64,000 nucleotides of DNA from a bacterium (GTDB lineage: Bacteria > Myxococcota_A > UBA9160 > SZUA-336), in NCBI GenBank assembly GCA_024226335.1, contig JAAELY010000240.1, positions 1-64,000 on the forward strand, read 5' to 3'. Positions 34,075 to 43,583 of this stretch are shown piece after piece. Both the position numbers and the translations under genes were made by a program. The notes below the pieces were generated by a model, which did no database searches, had not been told where the DNA came from, and saw only the letters and a program-made list of their open reading frames with translations. Position 1 is the stretch's first letter; every line of letters begins with the position of its first letter.

Positions 34075-35226
34075 TCAGGTAGCCGGGCGATCGTCGCGCG
34101 CCTGACGAAAGAGACGTTCGATCAGCTCGGGTTCGGCCGGCGGGTGCTTCAATAGCTCCAGATTGCTTTCGATATGCCCGGGTTCGCGCATCCCCACCAA
34201 TGTGGTCGTGACCGTCGGCGTGCTGCGAGCGAACTGCAGACAGCACTGCGCATCGGTCGTGCACTCGGGGAAGCTCTGGGTCAAAAACTCGGGCAGCCCC
34301 CGCACCGCACGCCCGCGCGCGAGCGGCGCGATCGCAAATACGGCGGTCCCCGTCTCGTTCAGCGTATCGAAGACACCGGTGGAGTTTCCGAAAGGCACGA
34401 ATTGCGTATCGCCTCCCTTGGCTTCTCCGAGGGCCACGCTGTAAGGCACCATGATGCCCCGCAGGTGGTGGTCGGGACCACCCACCTCGAGGGCCGCGTC
34501 GAAGACATCGACGATCGAGAGATGTCCGCGCTCGTCGTGCGGGAGCAGCAGACCGTTCCATGTAGCCAATCCGTAGCTGGCAATCGCACCCGAACTCACC
34601 GCACCCTCGAGTGCCTCGAAGCACTCGCGCAGGAGCAGGGAAAACTCGCTGGGACCGCGGGCGTGCAGGTGTAGTTCCGGCTCCTCGATGCAGTACAGGT
34701 CGATCGTCTCGAGGCGCAGATTCGCGCGACTGCGCTCGACCTGGTCCAACAGGAAGCGGGGATTCATGGCGTGAATCCCGTTGACGGTCTCACGGGGATC
34801 GATGAGCCCGGTGTCCACGTAGGTTTCGATCAGATAGCGATGCCCACCGCGGGCCGCGGCGGGGCTGTCCGGGTCGACGGTCAGGTAGCCGCCCTTGCTG
34901 ATCACGAAGATCTCGTCGCGCTGTATCTCTCCCCGGGCGAAGACGCGTTCGAGCGCACTGCCCAGTGTTCGTTCACTCGACTGCATGCGATAGGCGGGCG
35001 CGCTATCGAAGACATTGATGCCACCGTCGAGCAACATCGGCACAGCCGTCCGGTACAGCATGTCGTCGACCCCGCCTGGCTCCCCGGGTTTCGTCCCCAG
35101 ACCCAGTGAAGACAAGCTCAGTCGATCCGGAGTGCGGAAGTGACCGGGCAGATGCGGAAAGCGCTCCGCGAATCGACGTGTACCCGCGGGAGTCGCTCTC
35201 CCGGGTGTCCATGGCTGGGTCGGCAT
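34075..35226 (-). CDS. aldo/keto reductase
   Basis: A 383-residue NADP-dependent oxidoreductase of the AKR fold. The start segment LSLSSLGLGTKPGEPG, the catalytic pair region INVFDSAPAYR (Asp, Tyr) and MLLDGG indicate the family; the lysine and histidine lie in FVISKGGYL and the INAMNPRFLL region. It is longer than typical AKRs because of insertions between strands. The ATG at 35226 is the real start; the frame continues upstream for 150 residues but runs over the divergent synthetase gene. Substrate unknown. It diverges from the acyl-CoA synthetase gene (96 bases). Confidence 0.8.
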   Translation of the reverse strand: MPTQPWTPGRATPAGTRRFAERFPHLPGHFRTPDRLSLSSLGLGTKPGEPGGVDDMLYRTAVPMLLDGGINVFDSAPAYRMQSSERTLGSALERVFARGEIQRDEIFVISKGGYLTVDPDSPAAARGGHRYLIETYVDTGLIDPRETVNGIHAMNPRFLLDQVERSRANLRLETIDLYCIEEPELHLHARGPSEFSLLLRECFEALEGAVSSGAIASYGLATWNGLLLPHDERGHLSIVDVFDAALEVGGPDHHLRGIMVPYSVALGEAKGGDTQFVPFGNSTGVFDTLNETGTAVFAIAPLARGRAVRGLPEFLTQSFPECTTDAQCCLQFARSTPTVTTTLVGMREPGHIESNLELLKHPPAEPELIERLFRQARDDRPAT

Positions 35227-35322
35227 CGGAGCCAGACTAACCCGCGATCGCCGCGACTGCACGAGATGACTCGCCGGGCAAGTTCGTGCAGGATAAGTGG
35301 AGACGCAGGTCGAGGAGGGAGC

Positions 35323-36963
35323 ATGGAGTTCAGTCTGGGACAGGTTTTCGAGGTCATCGCAGATGCGGTACCCGAGCGCGAGTGCATCGTCTGGCAGGAT
35401 CGTCGCCTGAGTTACGCCGACGTGAATCAGCGCACGAACCGGCTGGCGAACTATTTGAACAGCACGGGACTCGGCCTGCGCAAGGGACGCGGTGAACTGG
35501 CCAACTGGCAATCGGGCCAGGATCACGTCGCCCTCTACATGTACAACTGCAATGAGTACCTCGAGAGCATGATCGCGAGTTACAAGTCGCGCACCGTGCC
35601 CTTCAATGTGAATTACCGCTATGTCGAGGAGGAACTGATCTACCTGCTGCGCGACGCGGGATCGCGCGCCATCGTGTACCACGCCAGCTTCGCCCCGACT
35701 CTCTCGAAGATCCGCTCCGATCTTCCGGATCTGCAGGTGCTGATCCAGGTGGCCGACGAGTCCGGTGAAGCTCTCTTGCCAGGTGCGATCGACTACGACA
35801 CCGCCCTGGCTTCGTCCTCGCCGGAGAAGCCCGAGAACGAGACCTCCCCCGACGATCTGTACATCCTGTACACGGGAGGAACGACCGGCATGCCCAAGGG
35901 CGTGTTGTGGCGCCAGGGCGAGATCCTGGTCGCCGCACTCGGCGGCCGGACCTCAGATGGCGCCGTGATCACCGACCTCGAGACCTTTACCGAACGCGCC
36001 CAAAAGAAGGCGCAACGCTCCCTGCCCGCCCCGCCGATGATGCACGGTGCCGCGCACTGGTCGTCCTTTTTCGCCTTCCACAACGGCGGTACCGTCGTGA
36101 TCCAGGAAGACACGGTTCGCCTCGATCCCGACGACCTGCTCTCTACGATCGAGCGCGAAAAGGTGACTTCGATGCTGATCGTGGGCGATGCATTCGGTCG
36201 GCCCCTGATCGACCAGTTGCGCAAGAAGAGCTACGACCTCTCGAGCCTGCGGGCCATCGTCACGGGCGGGGCCGCACTGAACGCTTCCTTGAAACAGGAA
36301 TTGCTCGAGCTGATTCCCCATCTGATGATCGTCGACAGCGTGGGTTCTTCGGAAACCGGTTCGCAGGGCACGAACATCAGCACGAGGCAATCCGGAGCCT
36401 CGACCGGCTCTTTCAAACTGGCCCCCGATGCGTGCGTTCTCGACGAGGGCCTGACCCGCCTCTTGAAGCCGGGCGACTCCGAACTCGGCTGGTTCGCCCA
36501 GACCGGACGCGTTCCACTGGGATACCTGGGTGACCAGGCGAAGACTGAGCGCACCTTTCCCAGCGTCGACGGTGTGCGTTACTCGGTCCCGGGGGACCGA
36601 GCCGGAATTCGCGCCGACGGAATCCTGGAACTGCACGGCCGCGATTCAGTGACGATCAACTCCGGCGGTGAGAAGATATTCGCCGAAGAGGTCGAGCACG
36701 CGCTGAAGGCACACAGCGCGGTCTACGACGCCGTAGTCTGCGGCCGACCCAGTGAGCGTTGGGGCAATGAAGTCGTGGCGATCGTGAGACTTCGCGACGG
36801 TGTGGGCGCGAGTGAAGAAGAGTTGCTCGAAGAATGCTCGCGACACATCGCTCGCTACAAGTTCCCCAAGTGCTTCATCTTCCGGGACGAAATCCAGCGC
36901 AGCCCGAGCGGCAAGGCGGACTACCGCTGGGCCAAAACTGTGGCGCTCGAAGAGAGTTCCTGA
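35323..36963 (+). CDS. acyl-CoA synthetase (AMP-dependent ligase)
   Basis: The 546-residue ANL-superfamily enzyme activates a carboxylic acid to its CoA thioester. The phosphate loop is YTGGTTGMPKGV, followed by the DSVGSSETGSQG adenine-binding segment, the GDRAGIRADG hinge region and the catalytic lysine in RSPSGKADYRW. The sequence resembles the fatty-acid/steroid-side-chain ligases of the FadD group (with KGRGELANWQSGQDHVA as an unusual insert). ATG at 35323 follows GAGGAGGGA. It overlaps nothing and is convergent with the small gene after it. Confidence 0.9.
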   Translation: MEFSLGQVFEVIADAVPERECIVWQDRRLSYADVNQRTNRLANYLNSTGLGLRKGRGELANWQSGQDHVALYMYNCNEYLESMIASYKSRTVPFNVNYRYVEEELIYLLRDAGSRAIVYHASFAPTLSKIRSDLPDLQVLIQVADESGEALLPGAIDYDTALASSSPEKPENETSPDDLYILYTGGTTGMPKGVLWRQGEILVAALGGRTSDGAVITDLETFTERAQKKAQRSLPAPPMMHGAAHWSSFFAFHNGGTVVIQEDTVRLDPDDLLSTIEREKVTSMLIVGDAFGRPLIDQLRKKSYDLSSLRAIVTGGAALNASLKQELLELIPHLMIVDSVGSSETGSQGTNISTRQSGASTGSFKLAPDACVLDEGLTRLLKPGDSELGWFAQTGRVPLGYLGDQAKTERTFPSVDGVRYSVPGDRAGIRADGILELHGRDSVTINSGGEKIFAEEVEHALKAHSAVYDAVVCGRPSERWGNEVVAIVRLRDGVGASEEELLEECSRHIARYKFPKCFIFRDEIQRSPSGKADYRWAKTVALEESS

Positions 36964-37260
36964 CTAACTGGCGCGCATGCGTTCGAAATAGGCCTTGGAT
37001 TCCGCGCTGCCGACGCCGCGCAATTCCATCTCTTCGGCCACCTGGAAGAGCGCGCGACGAAAGTGCTGCTCCTGTTCGGAATCGGGAAGCTGAAGACTGG
37101 CGATCGAATCGCTCGCACCCCAGACGCTGGAGGCGCCCAGGTCCTCCCAGAAGCCGTCGATTCGCATCTCTTCACGCGCCGCCAGCGAACGCATCTGCGT
37201 CGCGTGGATCGGGTGGCCGGATCTGCTCAGCAGTTCCGCAATCGTCTCGAGCGGAAGCAT
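36964..37260 (-). CDS. small conserved-looking protein of unknown function
   Basis: A 98-residue, acidic and mostly helical protein, with LLSRSGHPIHATQMRSLAA early on, which may be a small helix-turn-helix-like segment, and no cysteines. Its stop lies directly next to the synthetase stop and its ATG is two bases from the stop of the next gene on the strand, so it is probably cotranscribed with the YceK-like lipoprotein. I do not recognise a family. Confidence 0.5.
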   Translation of the reverse strand: MLPLETIAELLSRSGHPIHATQMRSLAAREEMRIDGFWEDLGASSVWGASDSIASLQLPDSEQEQHFRRALFQVAEEMELRGVGSAESKAYFERMRAS

Positions 37261-37261
37261 C

Positions 37262-37966
37262 TCAGGGCCAGCCCGGGCTCGATTCTTCTAGGATGCGCCA
37301 CTGGCCATCCGCACTCGGCCCCACGACGAAGTAGACAGGCAAGCGCTCCCGAGAAAACGCGGTGGCCCGCATCGCGCGAATGCGCACCGTTTCGCCGCTG
37401 ACTTCATAGCTCACATCGCGATACGTCATGAAATCGCCCTGGTAGCTCGCCCGCTTGATGCTGTGGCGGATCTCAGGCTTGTACTCGGCACCGCTGAAAG
37501 CCCGTACTTCTTCGTCCTGGCGTTTCAATTCGATGCGTGCCGCGATCGAATAGCAGTCCGTGAGCGATGGATCCAACTGTTCGCCGCGCTTCTGACAGAT
37601 CGCGAAGAGTCGCTCGGCGATCTCCTGAGGCGCTTCACCCGGTTCGACCTGGACCGGACTCGCGACCTCCTGGTCGACACGTTCCCTTGCGAACTTGCTC
37701 TGTCCGGCCTGATTCCAGCGGGGGATCGTCACCGGAAGCAGGAGCGTATCGGCGACAAAGCTGAACGGGAAATCGATCACTCCCAGGCTGACCATGAACA
37801 TCGACAGGTTCAAGACACCGCTCCCGACGAAGGTCAGATTGCGACGCGTACCGCTGTAGATACTCGGTCCGTCATAAGCCGGATCGCCGAAAGTCTCGAA
37901 GGTCTGGCAGCCGCTGAGCACGAGCAGACTAGCGAGAATCCAGAAGATTGCCTTGCGTTGAAACAT
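37262..37966 (-). CDS. YceK/YidQ-like lipoprotein
   Basis: A 234-residue lipoprotein with lipobox VLSGC (residue about 20) and the stretch DPAYDGPSIYSGTRRNLTF followed by FPFSFVADTLLLPVT that marks the YceK/YidQ (DUF1375) group in its N-terminal half. The C-terminal half is unrelated to the short E. coli members and contains two cysteines (FAICQ, LTDCY). Start ATG at 37966, 28 bases after the end of the prolyl oligopeptidase gene. Confidence 0.75.
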   Translation of the reverse strand: MFQRKAIFWILASLLVLSGCQTFETFGDPAYDGPSIYSGTRRNLTFVGSGVLNLSMFMVSLGVIDFPFSFVADTLLLPVTIPRWNQAGQSKFARERVDQEVASPVQVEPGEAPQEIAERLFAICQKRGEQLDPSLTDCYSIAARIELKRQDEEVRAFSGAEYKPEIRHSIKRASYQGDFMTYRDVSYEVSGETVRIRAMRATAFSRERLPVYFVVGPSADGQWRILEESSPGWP

Positions 37967-37994
37967 GACAGCGAAACCTACCATCGGCGGACCT

Positions 37995-40100
37995 TCAGCG
38001 CCCGAGCAAGGATGCATCCATCCCGAGCCGGTGTGCCAGAAACGCCTGGAGATCCGCGGCCTCTTCTATGCGCTTGGCCGTGGGTTTCCCGGCCCCGTGT
38101 CCCGCTTCGACTGCGATGCGAATCAGCGCGGGTGTACCCGGAACCTGGGCGGCCTGGAGCGCGGCGGCGAACTTGTAGCTGTGTGCCGGGACCACTCGAT
38201 CGTCGTGATCGGACGTGTGGATCAAGGTCGCCGGATAGCGCGTGCCCGGCCTGAGCCGATGCAGTGGCGAATACGCGTATAGAAACGGGAACTCTTCGGG
38301 GTCATCGGAGGACCCGTATTCGGCAGTCCAGGCCCAGCCGATCGTGAACTTGTGAAAGCGCAGCATGTCCATCACCCCGACTCCCGGCAGGGCTGCGGCG
38401 AAGAGGTCCGGTCGCTGCAGCATCACGGCCCCCACGAGAAGCCCGCCGTTGCTGCGACCCGAGATCGCGAGCCGCGACGGATCCGTGTATCCGTTCGCGA
38501 TCAGATACTCCGCAGCTGCGATGAAGTCATCGAAAACATTCTGCTTGTTCGCCTTCATCCCGGCGCGATGCCATTGCTCGCCGTACTCTCCCCCACCGCG
38601 CAAGTTCGGCAGGGCCACTACACCTCCCATCTCCATCCAGACGATATGGGTCAGCGAGAAATAGGGGGTGACGGAGATATTGAATCCGCCGTAACCGTTC
38701 ATCAGCGTCGGGTTGCGGCCGTCTCGTACCAGGCCTTTCTTGTGGACGAGAAACATCGGCACGCGAGTGCCGTCCTTGCTGCGAAAGAACACCTGATTGG
38801 CCTCGAAGGCTTCGGGATCAAAGTCGACCTGTGGTGCTTTGAAGAGCGTCGTCTCTCCAGTCGATACATCGTGCCTGTACAGCGTCCGCGGGCGCGTCTG
38901 ACTCGTGAACGCGAAGAAGGTCTCGGAGTCGCCGGATTCACCTCGAAACCCGCCAGCCGTGCCGAGACCGGGCAGTTCCAGCTCACGTTCGAGGTTTCCC
39001 TTCGTGTCGTATACGAACACGCGACTGCGGGCATCGGCCAGGTAACTGGCGATCAGGCGATCTCCCACACGTCTGACCGCACGCAGGGTGTGATCGTTCT
39101 CTGGAATCAGGACGCGCCAGTTCTCTGGTTCGGGTGCGCGCGTGTCGATCGCCACGACCCGACCCCGAGGCGCATTCAAATTCGTCATCACCCAGAAGAC
39201 AGGCCCGTCGTTGTCGATGAACGAGTAACGGGCATCAAATCCGTTCAGAAGCTCGATCATCTCGCCATCGGGTAACGTGCGATCCCGGTAGAACAGTCCA
39301 TTGTCGCGCTCGCCTTCGGGGCGCGCCCAGATCAACAGGTAGCGATCGTCTTCGCTCACCCTGGGACTGAGGAGCCAGCGACGGGCATCGTCGCGCCGAT
39401 AGACCCGCTCATCACTGGACTGCGCTTGACCGAGGCGATGAAAGAAGACCTCGTGGGAGGGATTCTCCGCCGCGAGAGCCTCGCCCTCAGGCGGCGCCTC
39501 GTAACGCGAGTAGTAGAAGCCGGAAGAATCGCGGGCGAAACTCGCACCTGTGAACTTGAGCCAGTCCAGACGATCCGGAAGATCACGGCCCGTCTCGACA
39601 TCGCGCACGTGCCAGGTACTCCAGTCCGAACCTGATTCCGATAAACCGTAGGCCAGGTGGCGACCGTCGGGACTGACCGCATAGCCGGCCAACGCGATAG
39701 TACCGTCGTCCGAAAGTTCGTTCGGATTGAGTAGCACGCGCGCACGACCCCCGAGTGTTTCGGCGACGTAGAGCACGCTCTGGTTCTGCAAACCGTCGTT
39801 GTGCGAGTAGAAGTAGCGCTCACCTTCGCGAAACGGCAGGCCGAAACGTTCGAAGTTCCACAACTGCGTCAGGCGCTTTTCGATCGGATCGCGCTGCGGA
39901 AGACTGCGCAGGTGAGCAAAGCTCAGTTCATTCTGAGCGCGGATCCAGTCTCGGGTCTCGTCGCTATCGAGTTCTTCGAGCCAGCGATAGGGATCGGCTA
40001 CCCGCGTACCATGATAGTCGTCGACCGTTTCAGACCGGCGCGTGAGTGGGTAGTCGAAATGCGGGCCCGCGCTCGGAAGCAGCGCACACGCGAGAACCAA
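37995..40100 (-). CDS. prolyl oligopeptidase family serine protease (S9A)
   Basis: About 701 residues: a seven-bladed beta-propeller (residues about 70-420) and a C-terminal alpha/beta hydrolase domain. The catalytic set is intact: serine in SGRSNGGL, aspartate in SDHDDRV and histidine in EAGHGAGK. It would cleave short proline-containing peptides. The hydrophobic N-terminus (VLACALLPSAG) suggests export. The frame is open upstream; a CTG at 40136 (CTGA overlap with the methyltransferase stop) would give a full signal sequence, IRSALFACIAALVLAC, and may be the true start. Confidence 0.88.
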   Translation of the reverse strand: MVLACALLPSAGPHFDYPLTRRSETVDDYHGTRVADPYRWLEELDSDETRDWIRAQNELSFAHLRSLPQRDPIEKRLTQLWNFERFGLPFREGERYFYSHNDGLQNQSVLYVAETLGGRARVLLNPNELSDDGTIALAGYAVSPDGRHLAYGLSESGSDWSTWHVRDVETGRDLPDRLDWLKFTGASFARDSSGFYYSRYEAPPEGEALAAENPSHEVFFHRLGQAQSSDERVYRRDDARRWLLSPRVSEDDRYLLIWARPEGERDNGLFYRDRTLPDGEMIELLNGFDARYSFIDNDGPVFWVMTNLNAPRGRVVAIDTRAPEPENWRVLIPENDHTLRAVRRVGDRLIASYLADARSRVFVYDTKGNLERELELPGLGTAGGFRGESGDSETFFAFTSQTRPRTLYRHDVSTGETTLFKAPQVDFDPEAFEANQVFFRSKDGTRVPMFLVHKKGLVRDGRNPTLMNGYGGFNISVTPYFSLTHIVWMEMGGVVALPNLRGGGEYGEQWHRAGMKANKQNVFDDFIAAAEYLIANGYTDPSRLAISGRSNGGLLVGAVMLQRPDLFAAALPGVGVMDMLRFHKFTIGWAWTAEYGSSDDPEEFPFLYAYSPLHRLRPGTRYPATLIHTSDHDDRVVPAHSYKFAAALQAAQVPGTPALIRIAVEAGHGAGKPTAKRIEEAADLQAFLAHRLGMDASLLGR

Positions 40101-40132
40101 CGCGGCGATACAGGCAAAGAGTGCCGACCGGA

Positions 40133-40996
40133 TCAGGAATCCGCCCCTTCTGTCTGCGCGCTGACGATCCAGGCGGCCGAATCGAGATGCACGCCATCAG
40201 CTCTGGCGGAGCCCTCGAGAGCACGACTCACCTCGTTTCGAACCGCCTCGCGCACCTCGGGTGTGGACTCGCGCATGGCTGCGCTGAGCGGGCCGATATT
40301 CAGCAGGAAATCCGTCGCCTGATCGAGATCGGTCCCGACGGTCAACTCGCGCTCGACGGATTCGATTTCGATCGCGCGAAATCCCGCAGTCTCGAGGATG
40401 CTGCGAACGCGATCCGGATCCGCAAAGGCAAAAGGTCCGGGTGCACCCGGCTTCGGGGGCGTTGGAGGTGGAAGGTGCTTGAAACCGGCCATCATGGGTT
40501 CACGCATCCAGGCATTGCGCGCGATTCCCTGCCAGCAAACAAACGCGACGCGCCCGCCAGGTACGAGCGCGTTGCGAAGATTGGAAAAAGCCGCGTCGGG
40601 TTCGGCAAAGAACATCACACCGAAACGCGAGAACAGAAGATCGAAGCGCGGATTGTCGAAGCGATGCGTCTGCCCGTCCGCTTGCAGGAAGTCCGCGTTG
40701 GTCAGCCCAGCAGCGCTGCAGCGCTCGCGTGCACGTGCGAGCATGGGCGAGGAGATATCCAGACCGAGGACTTCACCCGCATCTCCGACGCGCTCACCCA
40801 GCAGTGCTGACATCTGTCCGGTACCGCAGCCGACATCGAGTACGCACTCACCCGAGATGACCCGTGCGCGGTCGAGGGCTTCCATCCCCAGAGGCAGGAT
40901 CAACGCGTCGAGATCCTTCTGTTGCTCGACCCACTTGAGACCCGCTTGCTTGTTCCAGTACTCGATCTGCTCGGCGTTGGGACCATCTGCTTTCAT
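40133..40996 (-). CDS. class I SAM-dependent methyltransferase
   Basis: About 287 residues with methyltransferase motif I VLDVGCGTGQMS, a D at the end of strand 2 (GLDISSPMLARA) and motif ADGQTHRF. The N-terminal NAEQIEYWNKQAGLKWVEQQ is typical of a group of small-molecule methyltransferases with a WN motif. The ATG at 40996 has a GGAGGAAG Shine-Dalgarno. Its stop is shared with the beginning of the oligopeptidase gene. Acceptor unknown. Confidence 0.83.
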   Translation of the reverse strand: MKADGPNAEQIEYWNKQAGLKWVEQQKDLDALILPLGMEALDRARVISGECVLDVGCGTGQMSALLGERVGDAGEVLGLDISSPMLARARERCSAAGLTNADFLQADGQTHRFDNPRFDLLFSRFGVMFFAEPDAAFSNLRNALVPGGRVAFVCWQGIARNAWMREPMMAGFKHLPPPTPPKPGAPGPFAFADPDRVRSILETAGFRAIEIESVERELTVGTDLDQATDFLLNIGPLSAAMRESTPEVREAVRNEVSRALEGSARADGVHLDSAAWIVSAQTEGADS

Positions 40997-41012
40997 AATC
41001 ACTTCCTCCTCA

Positions 41013-41912
41013 TCAGCGCGAGTCTATCCCACCGTCGGCGGATTCGGCGAGATCTCGAGAATCGTAATCCCCCCAGGAACCCGAGCGACGGCCGCGAAGC
41101 TTCAGGATCGGGATTTCGGGCGGCACATCGATGCGCACGGGCATCACGCTCAGGCCGATTCCCGTCGCCACGAAGAGGTGCCGGCCGTCTTCGACGATAT
41201 GGCCCCTCACGTAGCGCTGCCCGTACCTCGAAGTGACCGTCACTGCCCCGAACAGCGGAAAGCGCACCTGACCGCCGTGGGTGTGTCCCGCAACCGTGAG
41301 ACTGGCTCTCGCTGGAATCTCGGGAAAGAGATCGGGGTTGTGGGTCATGGCCAGAACGGGCGCACCGTCATTCACGCGCGAAAAGGCGCGCTCGATATTG
41401 TGCGGCGCGCGCCACAGATCGCTGATACCGACGATCCAGAGGCCCAATCCATCCACTTCGATGCGCGCCGACTCGTCGTTCAAGACGTTCAAAGGGTGCT
41501 TCAAGAGTTCGCGTCGAATCAGACCACCGCCGGAGGCCCAGTCCTCATTCCCCAGAACGATGTAGGTGCCCAGCGGTGCCGAGAGTTGCGCGAGAATGGC
41601 CGTCCAGTCCTCGATCGGCACGGGGGTCGAAAAGGGAATCCTGCCCACGACCATATCGCCCGTGATCAGGACCAGGTCCGGCGCTGCTGCGTTCGTCCAC
41701 TCGACGATCCGTTTCAACTGGTCGATCCCGTTATGCGGTGAACCGACGTGCAGATCCGCCAGCAGTGCAACGCGCAGACCGTCGAGTGCAGGGGGCCAGT
41801 CGGGGATCTCCAGGGCGTACTCGCGGACGCGCAGGGAACGCGGCTCGAGGTAGAAGCCCCAGATTCCCAGCGAGACGAGGGACCCCAGGAGCAGGAGAGT
41901 GGCGATGAGCAT
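41013..41912 (-). CDS. membrane-anchored metallophosphoesterase
   Basis: The 299-residue protein has an N-terminal membrane anchor (MLIATLLLLGSLVSLGIWG) and a calcineurin-like phosphoesterase domain with all signature blocks: LADLHVGSP, ITGDMVVG, LGNEDW, the histidine in MTHNPDLF and AGHTHGGQ. The group includes UDP-diacylglucosamine-like and YkuE-type phosphoesterases. The start is ATG 41912 or GTG 41927; a much longer frame upstream is not coding. It diverges from the RecA-like gene (118 bases). Confidence 0.85.
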   Translation of the reverse strand: MLIATLLLLGSLVSLGIWGFYLEPRSLRVREYALEIPDWPPALDGLRVALLADLHVGSPHNGIDQLKRIVEWTNAAAPDLVLITGDMVVGRIPFSTPVPIEDWTAILAQLSAPLGTYIVLGNEDWASGGGLIRRELLKHPLNVLNDESARIEVDGLGLWIVGISDLWRAPHNIERAFSRVNDGAPVLAMTHNPDLFPEIPARASLTVAGHTHGGQVRFPLFGAVTVTSRYGQRYVRGHIVEDGRHLFVATGIGLSVMPVRIDVPPEIPILKLRGRRSGSWGDYDSRDLAESADGGIDSR

Positions 41913-42030
41913 CCAGTGGCGGCGCACGATGTGCAGACGATACCGGGTAGCCGGTCGATTCGCGGTTTTCGTTGCCGAGGGGCCTTGCCCACTCTTGACG
42001 AGAATACGAATAAAAAGCGAAACTCTTTCC

Positions 42031-42879
42031 ATGAGATCGAGGGCGGAAGCGCAAATCCAACAGAGCGGGCCTGATACACCCACTCTTTTTCCCGCGAACC
42101 CGCATGCGCGGGAAGAACAGCCACCCGGCCCCCCCGAAAGAACCGAACAGATCATGGAGGTTCTTCGAGAAGCCGGACTGGCGGGTCGAGTTCGCGTCGG
42201 TGCCCCCCTCCCCCTGGCAGGGGGAACCGCACCGTCGATCTTGGAACGTTCGAAAACAACCAACCCAGGGACGGAGGAGTCGTTCCCCCCGGACGACCTC
42301 CTCCGTCCCATTGAACGACTCGGTCAGGGACGACTGATCGAGATCGTGGGCGAGGTTTCATCCGGTCGAACTTCCCTGGCCTATCGCGTCGCCGCGGGCG
42401 CCACTGCGCGCGGCGAACTGGTGGGCTGGATCGATTTGCCCAATTCCCTCGATCCGCGCTTTCTCCTGCGCTCCGGTGTGAACTTGAAAAACGTGCTCTG
42501 GGTGCGACCGCCCCAGGTTCGCGCCGCACTGCGTTCCGCTGAACTCATGCTCAAGACCGGCTTTGCCCTGGTGACGATCGATCTGGAGGGAGCCCCCCGG
42601 CCCGAGATCGATCGACTCGGAACCCCCATCTGGTCGCGTCTGCTGCGCGCAGTGCGCGAGTCACGCACAACCGCCATCGTGCTCGGGCCCACTCTGGCGG
42701 CGGGCGCGTCTTCGACGCTCGGCCTGCACACCCGACGTGCGCGAGCGATCTTCGACGAGGGTCTCTTCGAAGGTCTCGAAGCGGAGACCACCGTACTGCG
42801 CAATCGCACCGGCCCCGACGGCCAGAGCGTGCCCTTCCAGATCCGGCACCGACCGGAATCCCGAGTCGCCTGCTCGTGA
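42031..42879 (+). CDS. RecA/ImuA-like protein, orphan
   Basis: A 282-residue protein with a RecA-like core (residues about 95-250). The Walker A region GEVSSGRTS (107-115) has arginine where lysine is expected, and LEGAPR resembles a degenerate Walker B; this is how ImuA proteins (partners of ImuB and DnaE2 in mutagenic repair) look, and they often do not hydrolyse ATP. No imuB or dnaE2 lies nearby. The ATG at 42031 was chosen; the frame also opens further upstream. Alternative: a cell-division inhibitor or another inactive RecA paralog. Confidence 0.65.
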   Translation: MRSRAEAQIQQSGPDTPTLFPANPHAREEQPPGPPERTEQIMEVLREAGLAGRVRVGAPLPLAGGTAPSILERSKTTNPGTEESFPPDDLLRPIERLGQGRLIEIVGEVSSGRTSLAYRVAAGATARGELVGWIDLPNSLDPRFLLRSGVNLKNVLWVRPPQVRAALRSAELMLKTGFALVTIDLEGAPRPEIDRLGTPIWSRLLRAVRESRTTAIVLGPTLAAGASSTLGLHTRRARAIFDEGLFEGLEAETTVLRNRTGPDGQSVPFQIRHRPESRVACS

Positions 42880-42904
42880 GATATCCGGTCCAGAAGCCTG
42901 GACC

Positions 42905-43474
42905 CTAGACCACCGATTCCCGCACGCGCTTGCTCAGGTCGATCTTCTTTGCACCGAACTTTTCCTGTAGCGCGATGTAGTTGTTCGCTCGGGCGAATAC
43001 CGCCTCACTCGCGGTAATCGGCACCAACCAGACGAAACGGATCGTGCGCTCCGGATCGGAGCACCACTCGAACTCCGGGCCCAGCGCATCGGCAAGACAG
43101 ACCAGTAGATGATCGGCGCTCGCTCCCGGGAGCCAGGGTTGGCCGATCTCGAGCACCTGTCCCAGCGAAATCGGGTAGCGCGGGTCTGCGTGCAGATGCG
43201 CGACCATGGCAACCAGTTTCGTCACCAGCGAGTCCTCGTGCTCGGCCAGCATGAAGAACTCAATTCCATAGCCATCTTCCATGGGCTCGGTGGCCGCACC
43301 CGCCGAGATGTAGATCCATGGCATCTCCGCTTCGGGTGGCGCGACGCGCACCACACCCAGGTCGACGATGTTCTCCACGATCCCACCCTGACCCCATTTC
43401 TGGGACTCGACTGTGCGCTTTGGCCAGCAGGTTTCGGCGTGTTCGAGCACGGTCTGCAAGAGCGGGTTCGGCAT
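42905..43474 (-). CDS. suppressor of fused (SUFU) domain protein
   Basis: The 189-residue protein matches the SUFU family in its N-terminal WGQGGIVENIVDLGVVRV, the IEFFMLAEHE segment and the C-terminal RFVWLVPITASEAVFARANN, the usual SUFU end. In bacteria such proteins are of unknown function and often turn up as possible immunity proteins to toxins. No toxin gene is visible here. ATG at 43474 is the only suitable start. Confidence 0.8.
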   Translation of the reverse strand: MPNPLLQTVLEHAETCWPKRTVESQKWGQGGIVENIVDLGVVRVAPPEAEMPWIYISAGAATEPMEDGYGIEFFMLAEHEDSLVTKLVAMVAHLHADPRYPISLGQVLEIGQPWLPGASADHLLVCLADALGPEFEWCSDPERTIRFVWLVPITASEAVFARANNYIALQEKFGAKKIDLSKRVRESVV

Positions 43475-43583
43475 GCGCGGAGCCTACCAGAGTCGCGCTC
43501 CGATATGCGTCGCTGGATGGATCGAAGTGCGATGTGTTGGCCGATCCGGGCCTCCCAATCCGCGGTCGTGCTTCCCCGGCCGG

